Assembly: GCF_001613225.1 (NCBI RefSeq)
Contig: NZ_BDBY01000169.1
Coordinates: 1 to 59,274 of the forward strand
Reading direction: 5' to 3'
Length of the DNA stretch: 59,274 bases
Origin: Nocardia pseudovaccinii NBRC 100343
GTDB lineage: Bacteria > Actinomycetota > Actinomycetes > Mycobacteriales > Mycobacteriaceae
The notes beneath the pieces are model-generated. The model ran no database searches. It saw only the letters and a list, made by a program, of their open reading frames with translations, and was not told the origin of the DNA. Every line of letters starts with the position of its first letter. The stretch's first letter is position 1. A program made the translations under genes and the position numbers. Shown piece after piece: positions 16,643 through 25,424 of the stretch.

Positions 16643-17077
16643 TTATGCCTGGTCGGGTCCTGAGTCGCCGGTCTCCGACGGCGCGGCCGGTAGTCCTTCG
16701 CTCGCCCGCAGCTTCTCCGCCATGGTGGCGAGCAGATTCTGCGATTCCTCGGAAAGGTCGAAAGCCCGGCTCGATAGTCGGCGCAGGTGGTAGCCCTGCA
16801 GCTGAGAGAGCAGTTCCAGGTCGTGGTCGATCTTGGCGGCGTAGACATCGTTGAAGAAATAGTCCGGTTTGACCTTGAAGAACTTGGCGAGGGCGGCCAT
16901 GGTCTCGCTGGACGGGTTGGCGCGCTGTCCCGAACGCAATTGGGACAGATAGGGTTTCGAAATCGGGTGTCCGGAGTTCGTCAACGCGTCGGCGACTTCC
17001 GCGTTGGTATGCGAGCGGCGACCCGGGGGATGTACGGTTTCGAATAGCTTGTTCAACCGCTCGGCGAAATCAGCCAT
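16643..17077 (-). CDS. espR: EspR-type nucleoid-associated XRE regulator
   Basis: A 144-aa DNA-binding protein. The N-terminal part FAERLNKLFETVHPPGRRSHTNAEV and the HTH stretch PYLSQLRSGQRANPSSETMAALA are closely like mycobacterial EspR, with the same order of HTH followed by a C-terminal dimerisation helix region. In mycobacteria EspR is a global regulator that loops DNA and controls ESX-1 and PDIM loci. No ESX genes are in this window. ATG 17077 was chosen because homologues begin at this point; the frame extends upstream without sense. It lies 46 bp downstream of the ABC exporter genes on the same strand. Confidence 0.85.
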   Translation of the reverse strand: MADFAERLNKLFETVHPPGRRSHTNAEVADALTNSGHPISKPYLSQLRSGQRANPSSETMAALAKFFKVKPDYFFNDVYAAKIDHDLELLSQLQGYHLRRLSSRAFDLSEESQNLLATMAEKLRASEGLPAAPSETGDSGPDQA

Positions 17078-17123
17078 CTGAGGTGCCCATCTTCTTCGCT
17101 GATCGAAACATCGGCCTCGCAGG

Positions 17124-19472
17124 TTACCGTGCCCGCTCGCGTACCACTCGGGCGACGTCGATGCGTTGCACGAGCTGGCCCGCGGGCAGCTGCGACAGCG
17201 CCGCGGCGGCGACCACCGCGGCGACCGCCAGCAGAGGCGGTATCGTGCCGATGACGAGGTCGATATCGAACATATCGCTGGTGAAGGTGCGCAGGAAGGC
17301 CCAGGCGGTGGCAATGCCCGCCGCCAGCCCGAGCGGCACCGCGAGCAGTGTGGCGGTGAGGTTTTCGATGGCCAGCGCCGCGGTGAGTCGACGCACCGGG
17401 ACGCCCGCGGCTCGCAGGGTGGCCAGTTCGGTGGTCCGTTCGGCGAGGTTGACCGTCATGGTCACGTAGATGACGGTGAACGCGAGCGTCGCGCCCAGGA
17501 TGAGCATCACGGCGATGAATATCCAGAGCAGTCCGAGGAATTCGTCGACTTGGCTTTCCAGCGCATGGGTGTCGGTATAGGCGATGACGCCTGGCAGCTC
17601 GGTTAACTTGGCGCGCAAGGCATTTCGATCGGCGTCAGGGGCGAACCGGAGCAGGTATCCGTCCGCGCCCAGGCCGCCGATCGCGCGGACGGTGGTGTCC
17701 GTCGCATAGAGGGCTGTGCCGAGCGGTTCGTCGACGAATCCGGCGAGGCGCTGTTGCTGCGGAGCGCCGAAAGCCGGTGTGACGGTGAGGATATCGCCGA
17801 CATGGACGCCGAGCTTCGCCGCCAATGGCGCGCCCGCCAACACGCCGTCGACGGGCAGTTGCCGGGAGTCGCCGCCCGGATCGCGGAATCCGTGCATGGT
17901 GGTGTTCGAGGGCAGACCGGTCAGCGTCGTCGAGTACGACTCGCCGTCGGCGGCGACCGTGACGGGCGTCATCGTGCTCGGCTCCACCGCGGCCACGCCG
18001 GGTACAGCTCGTAGTTGCGCAAGTAGGTCACGGGTTCCCGGGGCGACCAGCACGGTCGCGTCTTCCTGTTGGATCTCACCGAATTGGACATTCAGCATGG
18101 CGCGCATGCTGGTGAGCATCCCTACGGAGGCGAGGATCAGCACCAGTGCGAGGACGGTTCCGGTCATGGTCGCGATGGTCCGTCGTCGGCCTCTGGTCAA
18201 CGAGCGCAACGCCATTCGCGCTACCACGGGCAGCCGATGCCAGCGTGCGGTGCGGCGAGCGAACCGTCCGGCGGGTACCGGACGGTCACCGTCACCGCGC
18301 ATCGCCGCGGCCGGTGCGATACGGGCCGCGGCGATCGCGGGGACCAGGGCGGCGATAACTCCGGTGAGCAGCCCGAGGGCGAAACCGACGGCAGCCGTGG
18401 CGATCCGGTGCTCGACAACGGTATCGGGGATGCCGATCTGCCGGGTGTAGGCGGCGGTCACCGCGGAGGTGACCACGAATCCACCGAGCACGCCGAGTAG
18501 CGCGCCGACTCCGGTGATGGCGACGCCGTAGCCGACATAGTGACCGATCACCGTCCGGCGACGAGCGCCCATGGCGAGCAGCGTGCCGATGATCGGGCGT
18601 TCGGCCTGCACCAGGCGGGTGATCAGCACGTATTCCGCGATAGCCGCCGCGATGAGAAATAGCGCGGGAAATCCGACGGCGATTTCCGAGAATCCGTCGA
18701 GGTCTTCGTGCAGCGCGGCATTGGACGGCTGTTCGCGCTGCGGTTCTACCGCGGCCGCACCGGCCGACCGCAACAGGTCGACGACCCGATCGCGTTCCGA
18801 TGTCGTTGCGGTGGACGACATTACGACCAGGGTCTGATTCGGACCAGGCTGTCCGGCCAGCCGCGACGCCACAGCCTGCGGTGCGAAGACGACCGCGAAC
18901 GCGTGTGGATCACCGATGATGTCCTGGCGGCTGCGCGCGGGCCACAGATATTCCGCGGATCTGGCCACACCGCTGACAGTCACCTGCCGCCAGTCCGTCC
19001 CGTCGAAGATCCGCAGGCGGCTGCCGACGGTGAGGTCGAAGGTCTGGGCGGCATGGTGTTCGACGACCACCTGCTCGGAGTGCGCCGGATCGGGCAAACT
19101 GCCTGCGGTCAGGTCGATTTCGTCGATACCAGCGGTCTCGGAGCCGGTGATCCGGCCGACCAGCTTGGTCGCGCCGATCGTCATCGGCACATCGGCCTGG
19201 GTGCGCGTCGCGACTCGCGCCACACCATCGGCGTCCCGGACAGCGGCGGCGATGGCCGCCGGATCACCACCACGGGCGGTGAAGTCGGCCAGTCGCAACC
19301 GTTCGTAGGTTTGCCGATAGGAGGTTTCGAGATTGCGGAACGAGTCGTAGCTCGCGACGAACAGCAGCACCCCGAGTAATACGGTAACCGCGATCGCGGC
19401 CACCTGTGCCACGCGTCCTCTCAGGTCGCGGCCTACCTTGCGGACCAGTACCCGATTCGGCATCGCCCTCAC
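17124..19472 (-). CDS. ABC exporter permease, MacB/FtsX family
   Basis: A 782-aa membrane protein with the duplicated FtsX architecture. There is a TM helix near the N-terminus (VAAIAVTVLLGVLLFVA), a large extracytoplasmic domain, a central group of TM helices, a second extracytoplasmic domain, and three C-terminal TM helices (LLWIFIAVMLILGATLAFTV and onward). GTG 19472 overlaps the ATPase stop as GTGA. Such transporters act on lipids, peptides or lipoproteins at the cell envelope. The substrate is unknown. Confidence 0.88.
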   Translation of the reverse strand: MRAMPNRVLVRKVGRDLRGRVAQVAAIAVTVLLGVLLFVASYDSFRNLETSYRQTYERLRLADFTARGGDPAAIAAAVRDADGVARVATRTQADVPMTIGATKLVGRITGSETAGIDEIDLTAGSLPDPAHSEQVVVEHHAAQTFDLTVGSRLRIFDGTDWRQVTVSGVARSAEYLWPARSRQDIIGDPHAFAVVFAPQAVASRLAGQPGPNQTLVVMSSTATTSERDRVVDLLRSAGAAAVEPQREQPSNAALHEDLDGFSEIAVGFPALFLIAAAIAEYVLITRLVQAERPIIGTLLAMGARRRTVIGHYVGYGVAITGVGALLGVLGGFVVTSAVTAAYTRQIGIPDTVVEHRIATAAVGFALGLLTGVIAALVPAIAAARIAPAAAMRGDGDRPVPAGRFARRTARWHRLPVVARMALRSLTRGRRRTIATMTGTVLALVLILASVGMLTSMRAMLNVQFGEIQQEDATVLVAPGTRDLLAQLRAVPGVAAVEPSTMTPVTVAADGESYSTTLTGLPSNTTMHGFRDPGGDSRQLPVDGVLAGAPLAAKLGVHVGDILTVTPAFGAPQQQRLAGFVDEPLGTALYATDTTVRAIGGLGADGYLLRFAPDADRNALRAKLTELPGVIAYTDTHALESQVDEFLGLLWIFIAVMLILGATLAFTVIYVTMTVNLAERTTELATLRAAGVPVRRLTAALAIENLTATLLAVPLGLAAGIATAWAFLRTFTSDMFDIDLVIGTIPPLLAVAAVVAAAALSQLPAGQLVQRIDVARVVRERAR

Positions 19473-20218
19473 CACCGAATGGTCGCCGCGTCGGCGGGCT
19501 CGGCATTGATATCGCTGGCGACGATCCGGCCGTCGCGCATCCGCACGACTCGGTCCGCGATCGCGGCGGCCACCTCGTTGTGCGTGACCATGACGACACC
19601 GCGCCCGGCCCGGCTGGTCCGTTGCAGCAATTCGAGTACCCCACGGCCGGTGGCGACATCCAGTGCGCCCGTCGGCTCGTCGGCCAGCAGCAGGTCCGGG
19701 TCGGTCGCCAGGGCTCGCGCGATCGACACGCGCTGCTGCTGGCCGCCGGACAGCTGGGCCGGGAAATGCTCGGCGCGATCGGACAAGCCGACCGCCGCAA
19801 GTAGTTTCGGCACCTCGTGGCGATCGCCGCGGCCGGTCAATTCCATGATGACTTCGATGTTCTCGCGAGCGGTGAGGCTGGGGATCAGATTGAAGAACTG
19901 GAATACGAATCCGACATGTGCCCGCCGGAAGCCACCGAGCGCGGCCGGATGAGTTCGCGAAATATCCTGATCGGCAACGACTATCGAGCCGCGATCGATG
20001 CTTTCGATGCCGCCGATCACGTTCAGCAGAGTCGTCTTGCCCGACCCGCTGGCACCGAGTACCGCTACCAACTCGCCGGGTTCGATATCGAGGTCGATAT
20101 CGGTGAGGGCATGCACGGCCGCTTCGCCCGCGCCGTAGGTCTTGTGCACTCCGCGCAGGGTGGCCCCGCCGCGGGGCCGGTCAGTCCTGGTTTCGCTCGC
20201 CTTCGTGTGCATGGTCAT
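19469..20218 (-). CDS. ABC exporter ATP-binding protein, MacB/LolD-like
   Basis: A 249-aa ATPase. Walker A is LGASGSGKTTLLNVIGG, the signature LSGGQQQRVSIARAL, Walker B LLLADEPTGALD and the H-loop VTHN, the usual MacB/LolD set. ATG 20218 lies within the end of the TetR gene (38-bp overlap), so repressor, ATPase and permease form one leftward operon. It energises the adjacent FtsX-type permease. Confidence 0.92.
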   Translation of the reverse strand: MTMHTKASETRTDRPRGGATLRGVHKTYGAGEAAVHALTDIDLDIEPGELVAVLGASGSGKTTLLNVIGGIESIDRGSIVVADQDISRTHPAALGGFRRAHVGFVFQFFNLIPSLTARENIEVIMELTGRGDRHEVPKLLAAVGLSDRAEHFPAQLSGGQQQRVSIARALATDPDLLLADEPTGALDVATGRGVLELLQRTSRAGRGVVMVTHNEVAAAIADRVVRMRDGRIVASDINAEPADAATIRW

Positions 20219-20807
20219 CGGAGTTCCCTTCGCTCGCAATGGGTTCGGTCAGCCCGGCCGCGCGCAGCAGCGGGCCGGTCGGATCGATCGATCCCAGCGT
20301 GGGGTCGATCAGTCGGTGCAGGATGAGGCCATCGATCAGGGCAAGTACCACGGCCGCGGTCGCTGCCGGATCGGCCACGACCTGTTGATCGCGGAACCAT
20401 TCGGCGAGTGCGGCCCTGGCCTCGGCGACGAACCGGCCGAGTTCGCGACGCAGGCGTTCGTGCCGGGTCGCGGCGAGCATCATCTCGCTCATGGCGACCG
20501 TTGCCGGATCGGTCGAGGTGTAGGAACTGATCGCGGTGAGGATCTGGCGCATCGCGGCCGGCCCGGATGCCGCGAGCACTCCGGTCATGACGTTCTCGTA
20601 TTCGGTGCGCGCTGTCTGTAGCGAAGCATCGATCAACAGGTCGGTCACCGATGTGAAGTGGTAGTGCACCAGTCCGGGGCGCAGCCCGGCACGCTCGGCC
20701 ACCATCCGGGTGGTCACCGCGCCCCAACCGTGTTCGGCGATCAGTTCGGTGGCCGCCGCCATCAATCGGGCTCGGGTTTCCCGGCCCTGCTCAGCCGCTG
20801 TGACCAC
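20181..20807 (-). CDS. TetR-family repressor of the adjacent ABC exporter
   Basis: A 208-aa protein. The N-terminal HTH (LIAEHGWGAVTTRMVAERAGLRPGLVHYHF) is canonical TetR; the C-terminal ligand domain is helical. The GTG start gives MVTAAEQGRETRARLM. It heads the exporter operon, which suggests autoregulation and efflux control. An imperfect palindrome in the upstream intergenic DNA is a candidate site. Confidence 0.9.
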   Translation of the reverse strand: MVTAAEQGRETRARLMAAATELIAEHGWGAVTTRMVAERAGLRPGLVHYHFTSVTDLLIDASLQTARTEYENVMTGVLAASGPAAMRQILTAISSYTSTDPATVAMSEMMLAATRHERLRRELGRFVAEARAALAEWFRDQQVVADPAATAAVVLALIDGLILHRLIDPTLGSIDPTGPLLRAAGLTEPIASEGNSDDHAHEGERNQD

Positions 20808-20831
20808 CGGAAGACCCCTTCGTCGAGTCGA

Positions 20832-20860
20832 TTGGACAATCGCCTTGGGCGTACGTCCAA
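20832..20860. promoter_or_regulatory. Imperfect palindrome, candidate TetR operator
   Basis: TTGGAC...CG, 7-bp centre, CG...GTCCAA. Eight of eleven arm positions pair. It lies 25 bp upstream of the tetR start, between the divergent tetR and marR genes. The size is typical of TetR-family sites. Assignment rests on position only. Confidence 0.35.
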
Positions 20861-20880
20861 ACTAACTCGGACAATGGCAC

Positions 20881-20897
20881 TATGCAATAGTTGTCAT
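20881..20897. promoter_or_regulatory. MarR-type operator copy 1
   Basis: TATGCAATAGTTGTCAT, about 55 bp upstream of the marR start. It matches 14 of 17 bases of a second copy upstream of the YfhO-like gene, where the core GCAAC-A-GTTGC is a perfect palindrome. Autoregulation by the MarR protein is the likely purpose. Confidence 0.55.
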
Positions 20898-20952
20898 AGG
20901 CAAGATTGTGCTAGCGGGTAAAGTCCTTACGTCGCACCGACGGAGGAGGATG

Positions 20953-21444
20953 ATGGCGACGTCAGCCCGCTCGACACCATCGGACTCGGTCGACGCGGTC
21001 ACCGATGCATTGCTGACCGCGTCCCGCCTGCTCATGGCCATCTCGGCCCGCTCGATCGCGCACGTCGACGACACGATCACGCTGCCGCAGTTCCGTACCC
21101 TGGTGATCCTCGCGACGCAAGGCCCGAGCAATCTGGCCACCTTGGCGCAGCAACTGGATGTGCAGCCCTCGACCGCGACCAGGATGGTCGAGCGACTCGT
21201 ATCCGCGGAATTGCTTACCCGGCAACCCAACCCGCAGTCCCGTCGCGAGCAGATCGTCGATCTCACCGAGCACGGGCGCCACGTCGTCGCCGAGGTGACC
21301 GCGCGCCGTCGCGCCGAAATCGCCCGCGTCGTACAGACCATGCCCGCCGCTCAGCGGCAGGGGCTGGTGCGAGCGCTGACGGGGTTCACCGCGGCGGGGG
21401 AGGAGTGCGGAGCCGCCAAGGGACTGCAGGCATATCCGCTCTAG
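20953..21444 (+). CDS. MarR-family transcriptional regulator
   Basis: About 163 aa from the second of two adjacent ATGs, behind GGAGGAGG. The winged-helix pattern is clear: LPQFRTLVILATQG, ATLAQQLDVQPSTATRMVERL, then the wing (RQPNPQSRREQIVDLTEHG) with the family's conserved R-E. It ends directly against the stop of the convergent YfhO-like gene (no gap). A shared palindrome at both promoters suggests it controls itself and that gene. Confidence 0.9.
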   Translation: MATSARSTPSDSVDAVTDALLTASRLLMAISARSIAHVDDTITLPQFRTLVILATQGPSNLATLAQQLDVQPSTATRMVERLVSAELLTRQPNPQSRREQIVDLTEHGRHVVAEVTARRRAEIARVVQTMPAAQRQGLVRALTGFTAAGEECGAAKGLQAYPL

Positions 21445-23679
21445 CTAGCCGCGCGCGGCAACCAGTTCCGGCTCGCGCTCGGGCTTATCGGGCACTTCGT
21501 CGTCCGGGAATCGACGCCTGGGCCGGATATGAGCCCACTGCAGGGCGGCCAGCCCGGCAAGTCCGGCAAGTGCCGCCGCACTGCTGATCTTCCACCCGGG
21601 TGGCCGCCAGGACAGGAGCAATTCCGCGTTGTCGGTGTTCGGCGGGATGTCGACGGCGATGAAGGTGCCTGCCGCCGTCGTGAAAGGAATATCGTTGCCG
21701 TTGAGGGTAACTCGATAACCCGGCCAGCCGAGGCGAGCGAAGACGACACGTCCGCCGCCGGGTGAGGTGACCCGGATCCGGCTGGTGACACTATCGCGTG
21801 ACACCGAACTCGCTTCCACGCCTTCGGCATCGGCGATCAGTCCATTACGGGTCGAGAGCGGGCCGTCGACGCGTTCGAGTACCCAGATGTAGCGTTCGTG
21901 GCCCGGGTAGTCGACCCACTTCCAGCCCGGTGGTGCGGGGTGGTCGCGGGCATCGGGGAATTGGGCCCGCTGCAGGACGACCCGATCGACCTTCATCAGA
22001 TCGACAATCGTTCTGCCAGTGGAGGATTCGGTCGAGAATGCGCGACGGTAGGCGTCCGGACAGGTGCTGCCGTCCCAACCCATGCACAGCAGCGCGCTGA
22101 AGGCGGCATATCCGATCGGGGTGTACGCGTTGACGTAGTCCAAGGGCAGGTTCTTGGCGTAATTGCCGAAGGCGAGGGACCCGTATGCGCCCGCGAGGCT
22201 CTTATCGCTCGGCTGCACGAGCGCGCGATCGGCGAGTTGCAGTGTGACACCGGGGAAATCAGGGAGGGTCGCCTGCATCTGCGAGCGCCGTTCCGGAAAG
22301 TTGTACGACATCGGCGTCGGCGGTGCGCCGCGCACCTGCGAGTAGGCGATCGGGAACATCGCCACGATGGTCAGCAGGCAGGCCAGCGCGACCCCTCGGG
22401 TGCGGATCACCCACAGCACCGCGGCCCCGAGCGCGGTCACCGCGACGACCGCGACGAAATGCCACACCAGCAGTGCCGGCGCGGCCGAGAACGACCGCAG
22501 GAACAGCAGTCCGATCAATACCCCCGCGGCCGTCCCGCGACGTCGCCACTGCTCGAAAGTGCCGTGGCGACTGAGTAGTACGCACACCAGCACGAGCAAG
22601 CCGAGCGCGAGCATCGGCAACACCCTGGCGGGCCACCGCAGCGGGCCGATACGACCCGGCCCCGCGGTCCACATCAACATCCCCGCCGCGAAGATCGCGA
22701 TCGAACCGAGGTCCCGTGCCGACTTCAGCGCCGCCCGCCAATCGATGAATGCCAGCGCGGGCATCAGGAACCACGCGATGTACACCATGGGCAGCGGCTG
22801 TATATAGCCCCACCATCCGGTGAATGCGGGCACGGTGCTCGGCAGGCTGGCATTGAGCGATTCCGACCACGGCACCGTCAGGAACGGGTCGTTGAGCACC
22901 CGCTCGTTTCCGCGCCAGGTCACCGCCGAGGACAGCACACCGGGCAGATAGGTCGCCAACCCCGCGAGACCCGCGCATCCCGCCGCGAGCAGCAGCCGGA
23001 TCGAGGGTCGCCATCCGCGGTGGTAGAAGAATTCGCCGACGGCGACCGCACCGATCATCAATGCCGATTCGACCGCGGGAAAGACATATTGGACCGAGAT
23101 CGCCAGATACAGGAATACGAAGACCGGGATCGGTCCGCCCCGGCCACGCGAATAACGTACCGCCGCGGCCCAGGCGTGCACCATCCACGCGGTGCCGGTC
23201 AGTGAAGTCGCCCAGCTGGCCTCGTCGAAGAACAGGAACCACCCGCTCAGCGTGAACGCGACCCCGGCGACCGCCGCCCAAGGCGCACGCGCGCCGTATG
23301 CCAGACAGATCCGGAACACGCCCAGCGCGGCGATGATCGAGAAGATCAGCTTCACCACCGTGACGAACAATGCGAGATTGTCGACCGACGGCGCGATCAG
23401 GTCGACCAGCAGCTGTGGCGGATTGTAGATTCCGGCTTCTTCCAGCGCATAGTTGCCCGACATCCACTCCCACGGCACCAGTGCGGGAAATCGCCCCTCC
23501 CGCAGCTGGCGACCGAGCATGACCCACATCGGCCCGTACTGGGATTCGGTGTCATCGGTATAGAAGTGCCGTCCGTTCGCCAGCAGCACCGCCGCATAGC
23601 CAAGGACCACGCCGACCCCGGTGATCGTCCCCCATCGATACACATCCCTCGGTGATCCAACCGCCGCACTCGATGCCAC
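21445..23679 (-). CDS. YfhO-like polytopic membrane protein
   Basis: A 744-aa protein with about 12 hydrophobic segments. A large first extracytoplasmic loop (FYTDDTESQYGPMWVMLG, EWMSGNYALEEAGIYNPPQLL) is typical of GT-C-fold YfhO relatives, with acidic residues (DDTES) where glycosyltransferases bind their lipid-phosphate sugar. A soluble C-terminal domain from about residue 470 ends in a TM helix and a basic tail. It probably glycosylates envelope polymers. In Gram-positives YfhO decorates lipoteichoic acid; the substrate here is unknown. Its promoter carries a MarR-type operator. Confidence 0.8.
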   Translation of the reverse strand: MASSAAVGSPRDVYRWGTITGVGVVLGYAAVLLANGRHFYTDDTESQYGPMWVMLGRQLREGRFPALVPWEWMSGNYALEEAGIYNPPQLLVDLIAPSVDNLALFVTVVKLIFSIIAALGVFRICLAYGARAPWAAVAGVAFTLSGWFLFFDEASWATSLTGTAWMVHAWAAAVRYSRGRGGPIPVFVFLYLAISVQYVFPAVESALMIGAVAVGEFFYHRGWRPSIRLLLAAGCAGLAGLATYLPGVLSSAVTWRGNERVLNDPFLTVPWSESLNASLPSTVPAFTGWWGYIQPLPMVYIAWFLMPALAFIDWRAALKSARDLGSIAIFAAGMLMWTAGPGRIGPLRWPARVLPMLALGLLVLVCVLLSRHGTFEQWRRRGTAAGVLIGLLFLRSFSAAPALLVWHFVAVVAVTALGAAVLWVIRTRGVALACLLTIVAMFPIAYSQVRGAPPTPMSYNFPERRSQMQATLPDFPGVTLQLADRALVQPSDKSLAGAYGSLAFGNYAKNLPLDYVNAYTPIGYAAFSALLCMGWDGSTCPDAYRRAFSTESSTGRTIVDLMKVDRVVLQRAQFPDARDHPAPPGWKWVDYPGHERYIWVLERVDGPLSTRNGLIADAEGVEASSVSRDSVTSRIRVTSPGGGRVVFARLGWPGYRVTLNGNDIPFTTAAGTFIAVDIPPNTDNAELLLSWRPPGWKISSAAALAGLAGLAALQWAHIRPRRRFPDDEVPDKPEREPELVAARG

Positions 23680-23708
23680 GAGTCCGAGACACTACCGGAC
23701 CAGGGCAG

Positions 23709-23725
23709 TATGCAACAGTTGCTAT
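23709..23725. promoter_or_regulatory. MarR-type operator copy 2
   Basis: TATGCAACAGTTGCTAT, with perfect core GCAAC-A-GTTGC, lying 30 bp upstream of the YfhO-like start. It matches the copy before marR at 14 of 17 positions. Confidence 0.6.
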
Positions 23726-23750
23726 CTGCATCGGTCTCACTGTCCGCTGC

Positions 23751-24026
23751 TCAGAGCTCGTTCAGGCCGATATGCCCGTCCTGCAGTGCGCGCGCCAGCA
23801 ATGCGGCCTTGGTCGACGCCGGTCGGCCTGCGGCATGGTACTTGTCGCGGATGCGTGCGAGGTGGGTGTTGACCGTGCCCGCGGAGATGTAGAGCTGTTG
23901 GCACACTTCGGTTTTGGAATCACTGAGGATCCAGGCTCGCAGCACTTCGCGCTCGCGCGGGCTGAGCGACGGAACGAAGTTGTGCGCTGCTCGCGGCACG
24001 GACGTATGACCAGTGAAGGTGAGCAC
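23751..24026 (-). CDS. Small LuxR/NarL-type HTH protein
   Basis: About 91 aa from GTG 24026 (GAGGAAG upstream); longer starts are open. Almost the whole protein is a GerE-type HTH: LSPREREVLRAWILSDSKTEVCQQLYISAGTVNTHLARIRDKY. No receiver or ligand domain is present. Such stand-alone domains can act as orphan activators. It may be the remnant of a larger regulator, but the start signal is good. Confidence 0.75.
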   Translation of the reverse strand: MLTFTGHTSVPRAAHNFVPSLSPREREVLRAWILSDSKTEVCQQLYISAGTVNTHLARIRDKYHAAGRPASTKAALLARALQDGHIGLNEL

Positions 24027-24095
24027 GGATGCTTCCTCTCGCCGAACTCGGGTGGGGACAGGATGTTCGGTCCCCGACCGTTGCCTGCGGCGCAA

Positions 24096-24491
24096 TCACC
24101 TTGTCCTGCATATGTTCTCCCACCCATCGAAACACGGTTGCTGCGTAGTTACGACGCGACTCGAGGCGATCAGCACAGAATGGCTCGGGCTAGATCTTTC
24201 CGGCAAAATCAGCCAAACCGAACGGTGTGCTGGGCAAGATTTTGCTGCGCGGATGGGGCGCGTCGATTGGTTGCAGCGTTGCGTCTGCGGCGGTGCGGAC
24301 TGGCCGCCGCCACTGCTGCCGCTGCTTCCACTACCGCCACCGCTACTGCCCCCGTCGCTGCTCCCCGCACTGCCTGTTCCCGGATTCGCGGACACACCCG
24401 CCGAACCCGCGAGCACGACCGCCGCCGCCAGCACCACGGCCGCGGCCGCGCTACGCGCACCCGAATGTCGAATTCCCGCCTTGCCCAACAC
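24096..24491 (-). CDS. Small secreted Gly/Ser-rich protein
   Basis: GTG start with GGAGG upstream. The N-terminus is basic, followed by a hydrophobic signal core (AAAAVVLAAAVVLAGSAGVSA), a Gly/Ser linker of about 30 residues, and a short C-terminal part with four Cys. Export is likely. The Cys-rich end could form two disulfides. No family was recognised. The Gly/Ser tract is low-complexity, so part of the frame may be fortuitous. Confidence 0.45.
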   Translation of the reverse strand: MLGKAGIRHSGARSAAAAVVLAAAVVLAGSAGVSANPGTGSAGSSDGGSSGGGSGSSGSSGGGQSAPPQTQRCNQSTRPIRAAKSCPAHRSVWLILPERSSPSHSVLIASSRVVTTQQPCFDGWENICRTR

Positions 24492-24754
24492 TTTTCCTCC
24501 CACAGTTCGTTGTCGAACATCCGGTGTCAACGATGCCGAGCGGACAGTTCGCCGAATATCCGTCGTTCGCGCGACACCCCCGTCGGGAGCTGTTGTCGAC
24601 GGCGAAACTGTTGCGTGGCTACCGAATCCGGTGTGGGAAGTGCGGCTACTGTGGAGTTGTGTTGACGGCGGCGCGGACCGTGGATTCCTGGTTGCCGAGG
24701 AATTTCGGGTCCGCTCAGCGGAATAGTGCCGCCGAACCCGGCGGTTGTAGAGAT

Positions 24755-25084
24755 ATGGAGATCACCGAGTTCCCCGGATACGAGTGGACAACCGTCGCGG
24801 ATTCGCCTGTGCGAGAGCTGTTTCCGGGCATTCGCTCGCGGGCGCTGTGGCGCGGGGCGAACGGCGCGAAAGCGTACGTGCTGGAAATGGATCCGGGCAC
24901 CGCATGGGAGGGCATCGATCTGCACGAACCCGGGCCGGAGGAGGTCTTCGTAGTATCCGGCACGTTCAACGACGGATTCCGTGACTATCCGGCCGGATCG
25001 TTCATCCACGCTCCGGCCGGATCGTCACACATCCCGCAGTCGAGCACCGGCTGCACACTGTTCGTCTTCTACCCCGAGGGCTGA
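24755..25084 (+). CDS. Cupin-fold protein, ChrR-like
   Basis: A 109-aa beta-barrel protein. Cupin motif 1-like DLHEPGPEEVFVVSGTFND and motif 2-like YPAGSFIHAPAGSSHIPQSS supply His/Glu metal-ligand candidates. This resembles the C-terminal sensory cupin of ChrR-type anti-sigma factors, but without the Zn-binding N-terminal domain. It is convergent with the hydratase operon, with only 10 bp between the stops. Function unknown; an oxidant or metal sensor or small enzyme is plausible. Confidence 0.75.
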   Translation: MEITEFPGYEWTTVADSPVRELFPGIRSRALWRGANGAKAYVLEMDPGTAWEGIDLHEPGPEEVFVVSGTFNDGFRDYPAGSFIHAPAGSSHIPQSSTGCTLFVFYPEG

Positions 25085-25094
25085 AGTCGTCGAG

Positions 25095-25424
25095 TTACTC
25101 GCGGTTGAACCGCTCCCGGACCGCGTCCATTCGGGCGCGCAACTCGTCCGGGACTATTACTCCACGATCCATCAGCGTGTGGGCCGTCACGACGACCGAT
25201 CGGGTGTGTACGGGAAAGTCGTGGTAGATCGTCTCACCGAGCGCATCCTCGGCATGACGGCGTTCCAGATTGTCCAATGCGCCACGCCAGGACAGGCATT
25301 CGCATGTCGCCTGCATGCTCGACTCCCATGGGTCGGGCTTGCGATCGAGTTCGGGCAGCGCGTTCTCCCGCCGCGACTCCGGATCCAGGGTGCGCAGGAG
25401 CACGTCGTACGGGCTGCTTGTCAC
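25095..25424 (-). CDS. Accessory/activator protein of the hydratase (P15K / NHase-activator-like)
   Basis: A 109-aa protein related to the N-terminal part of nitrile hydratase beta subunits (CECLSWRGALDNLERRHAEDALG, then RSVVVTAHTLMDRGVIVPDELRARM). Such small beta-like proteins act as metallochaperones that load cobalt into the alpha/gamma subunit. It starts by GTGA overlap with the gamma-subunit stop and is the last gene of the operon. It is a paralogue of the first gene (both have CECL.WRG and GL/VI.PDEL), so one is presumably structural and the other accessory. Confidence 0.72.
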   Translation of the reverse strand: MTSSPYDVLLRTLDPESRRENALPELDRKPDPWESSMQATCECLSWRGALDNLERRHAEDALGETIYHDFPVHTRSVVVTAHTLMDRGVIVPDELRARMDAVRERFNRE

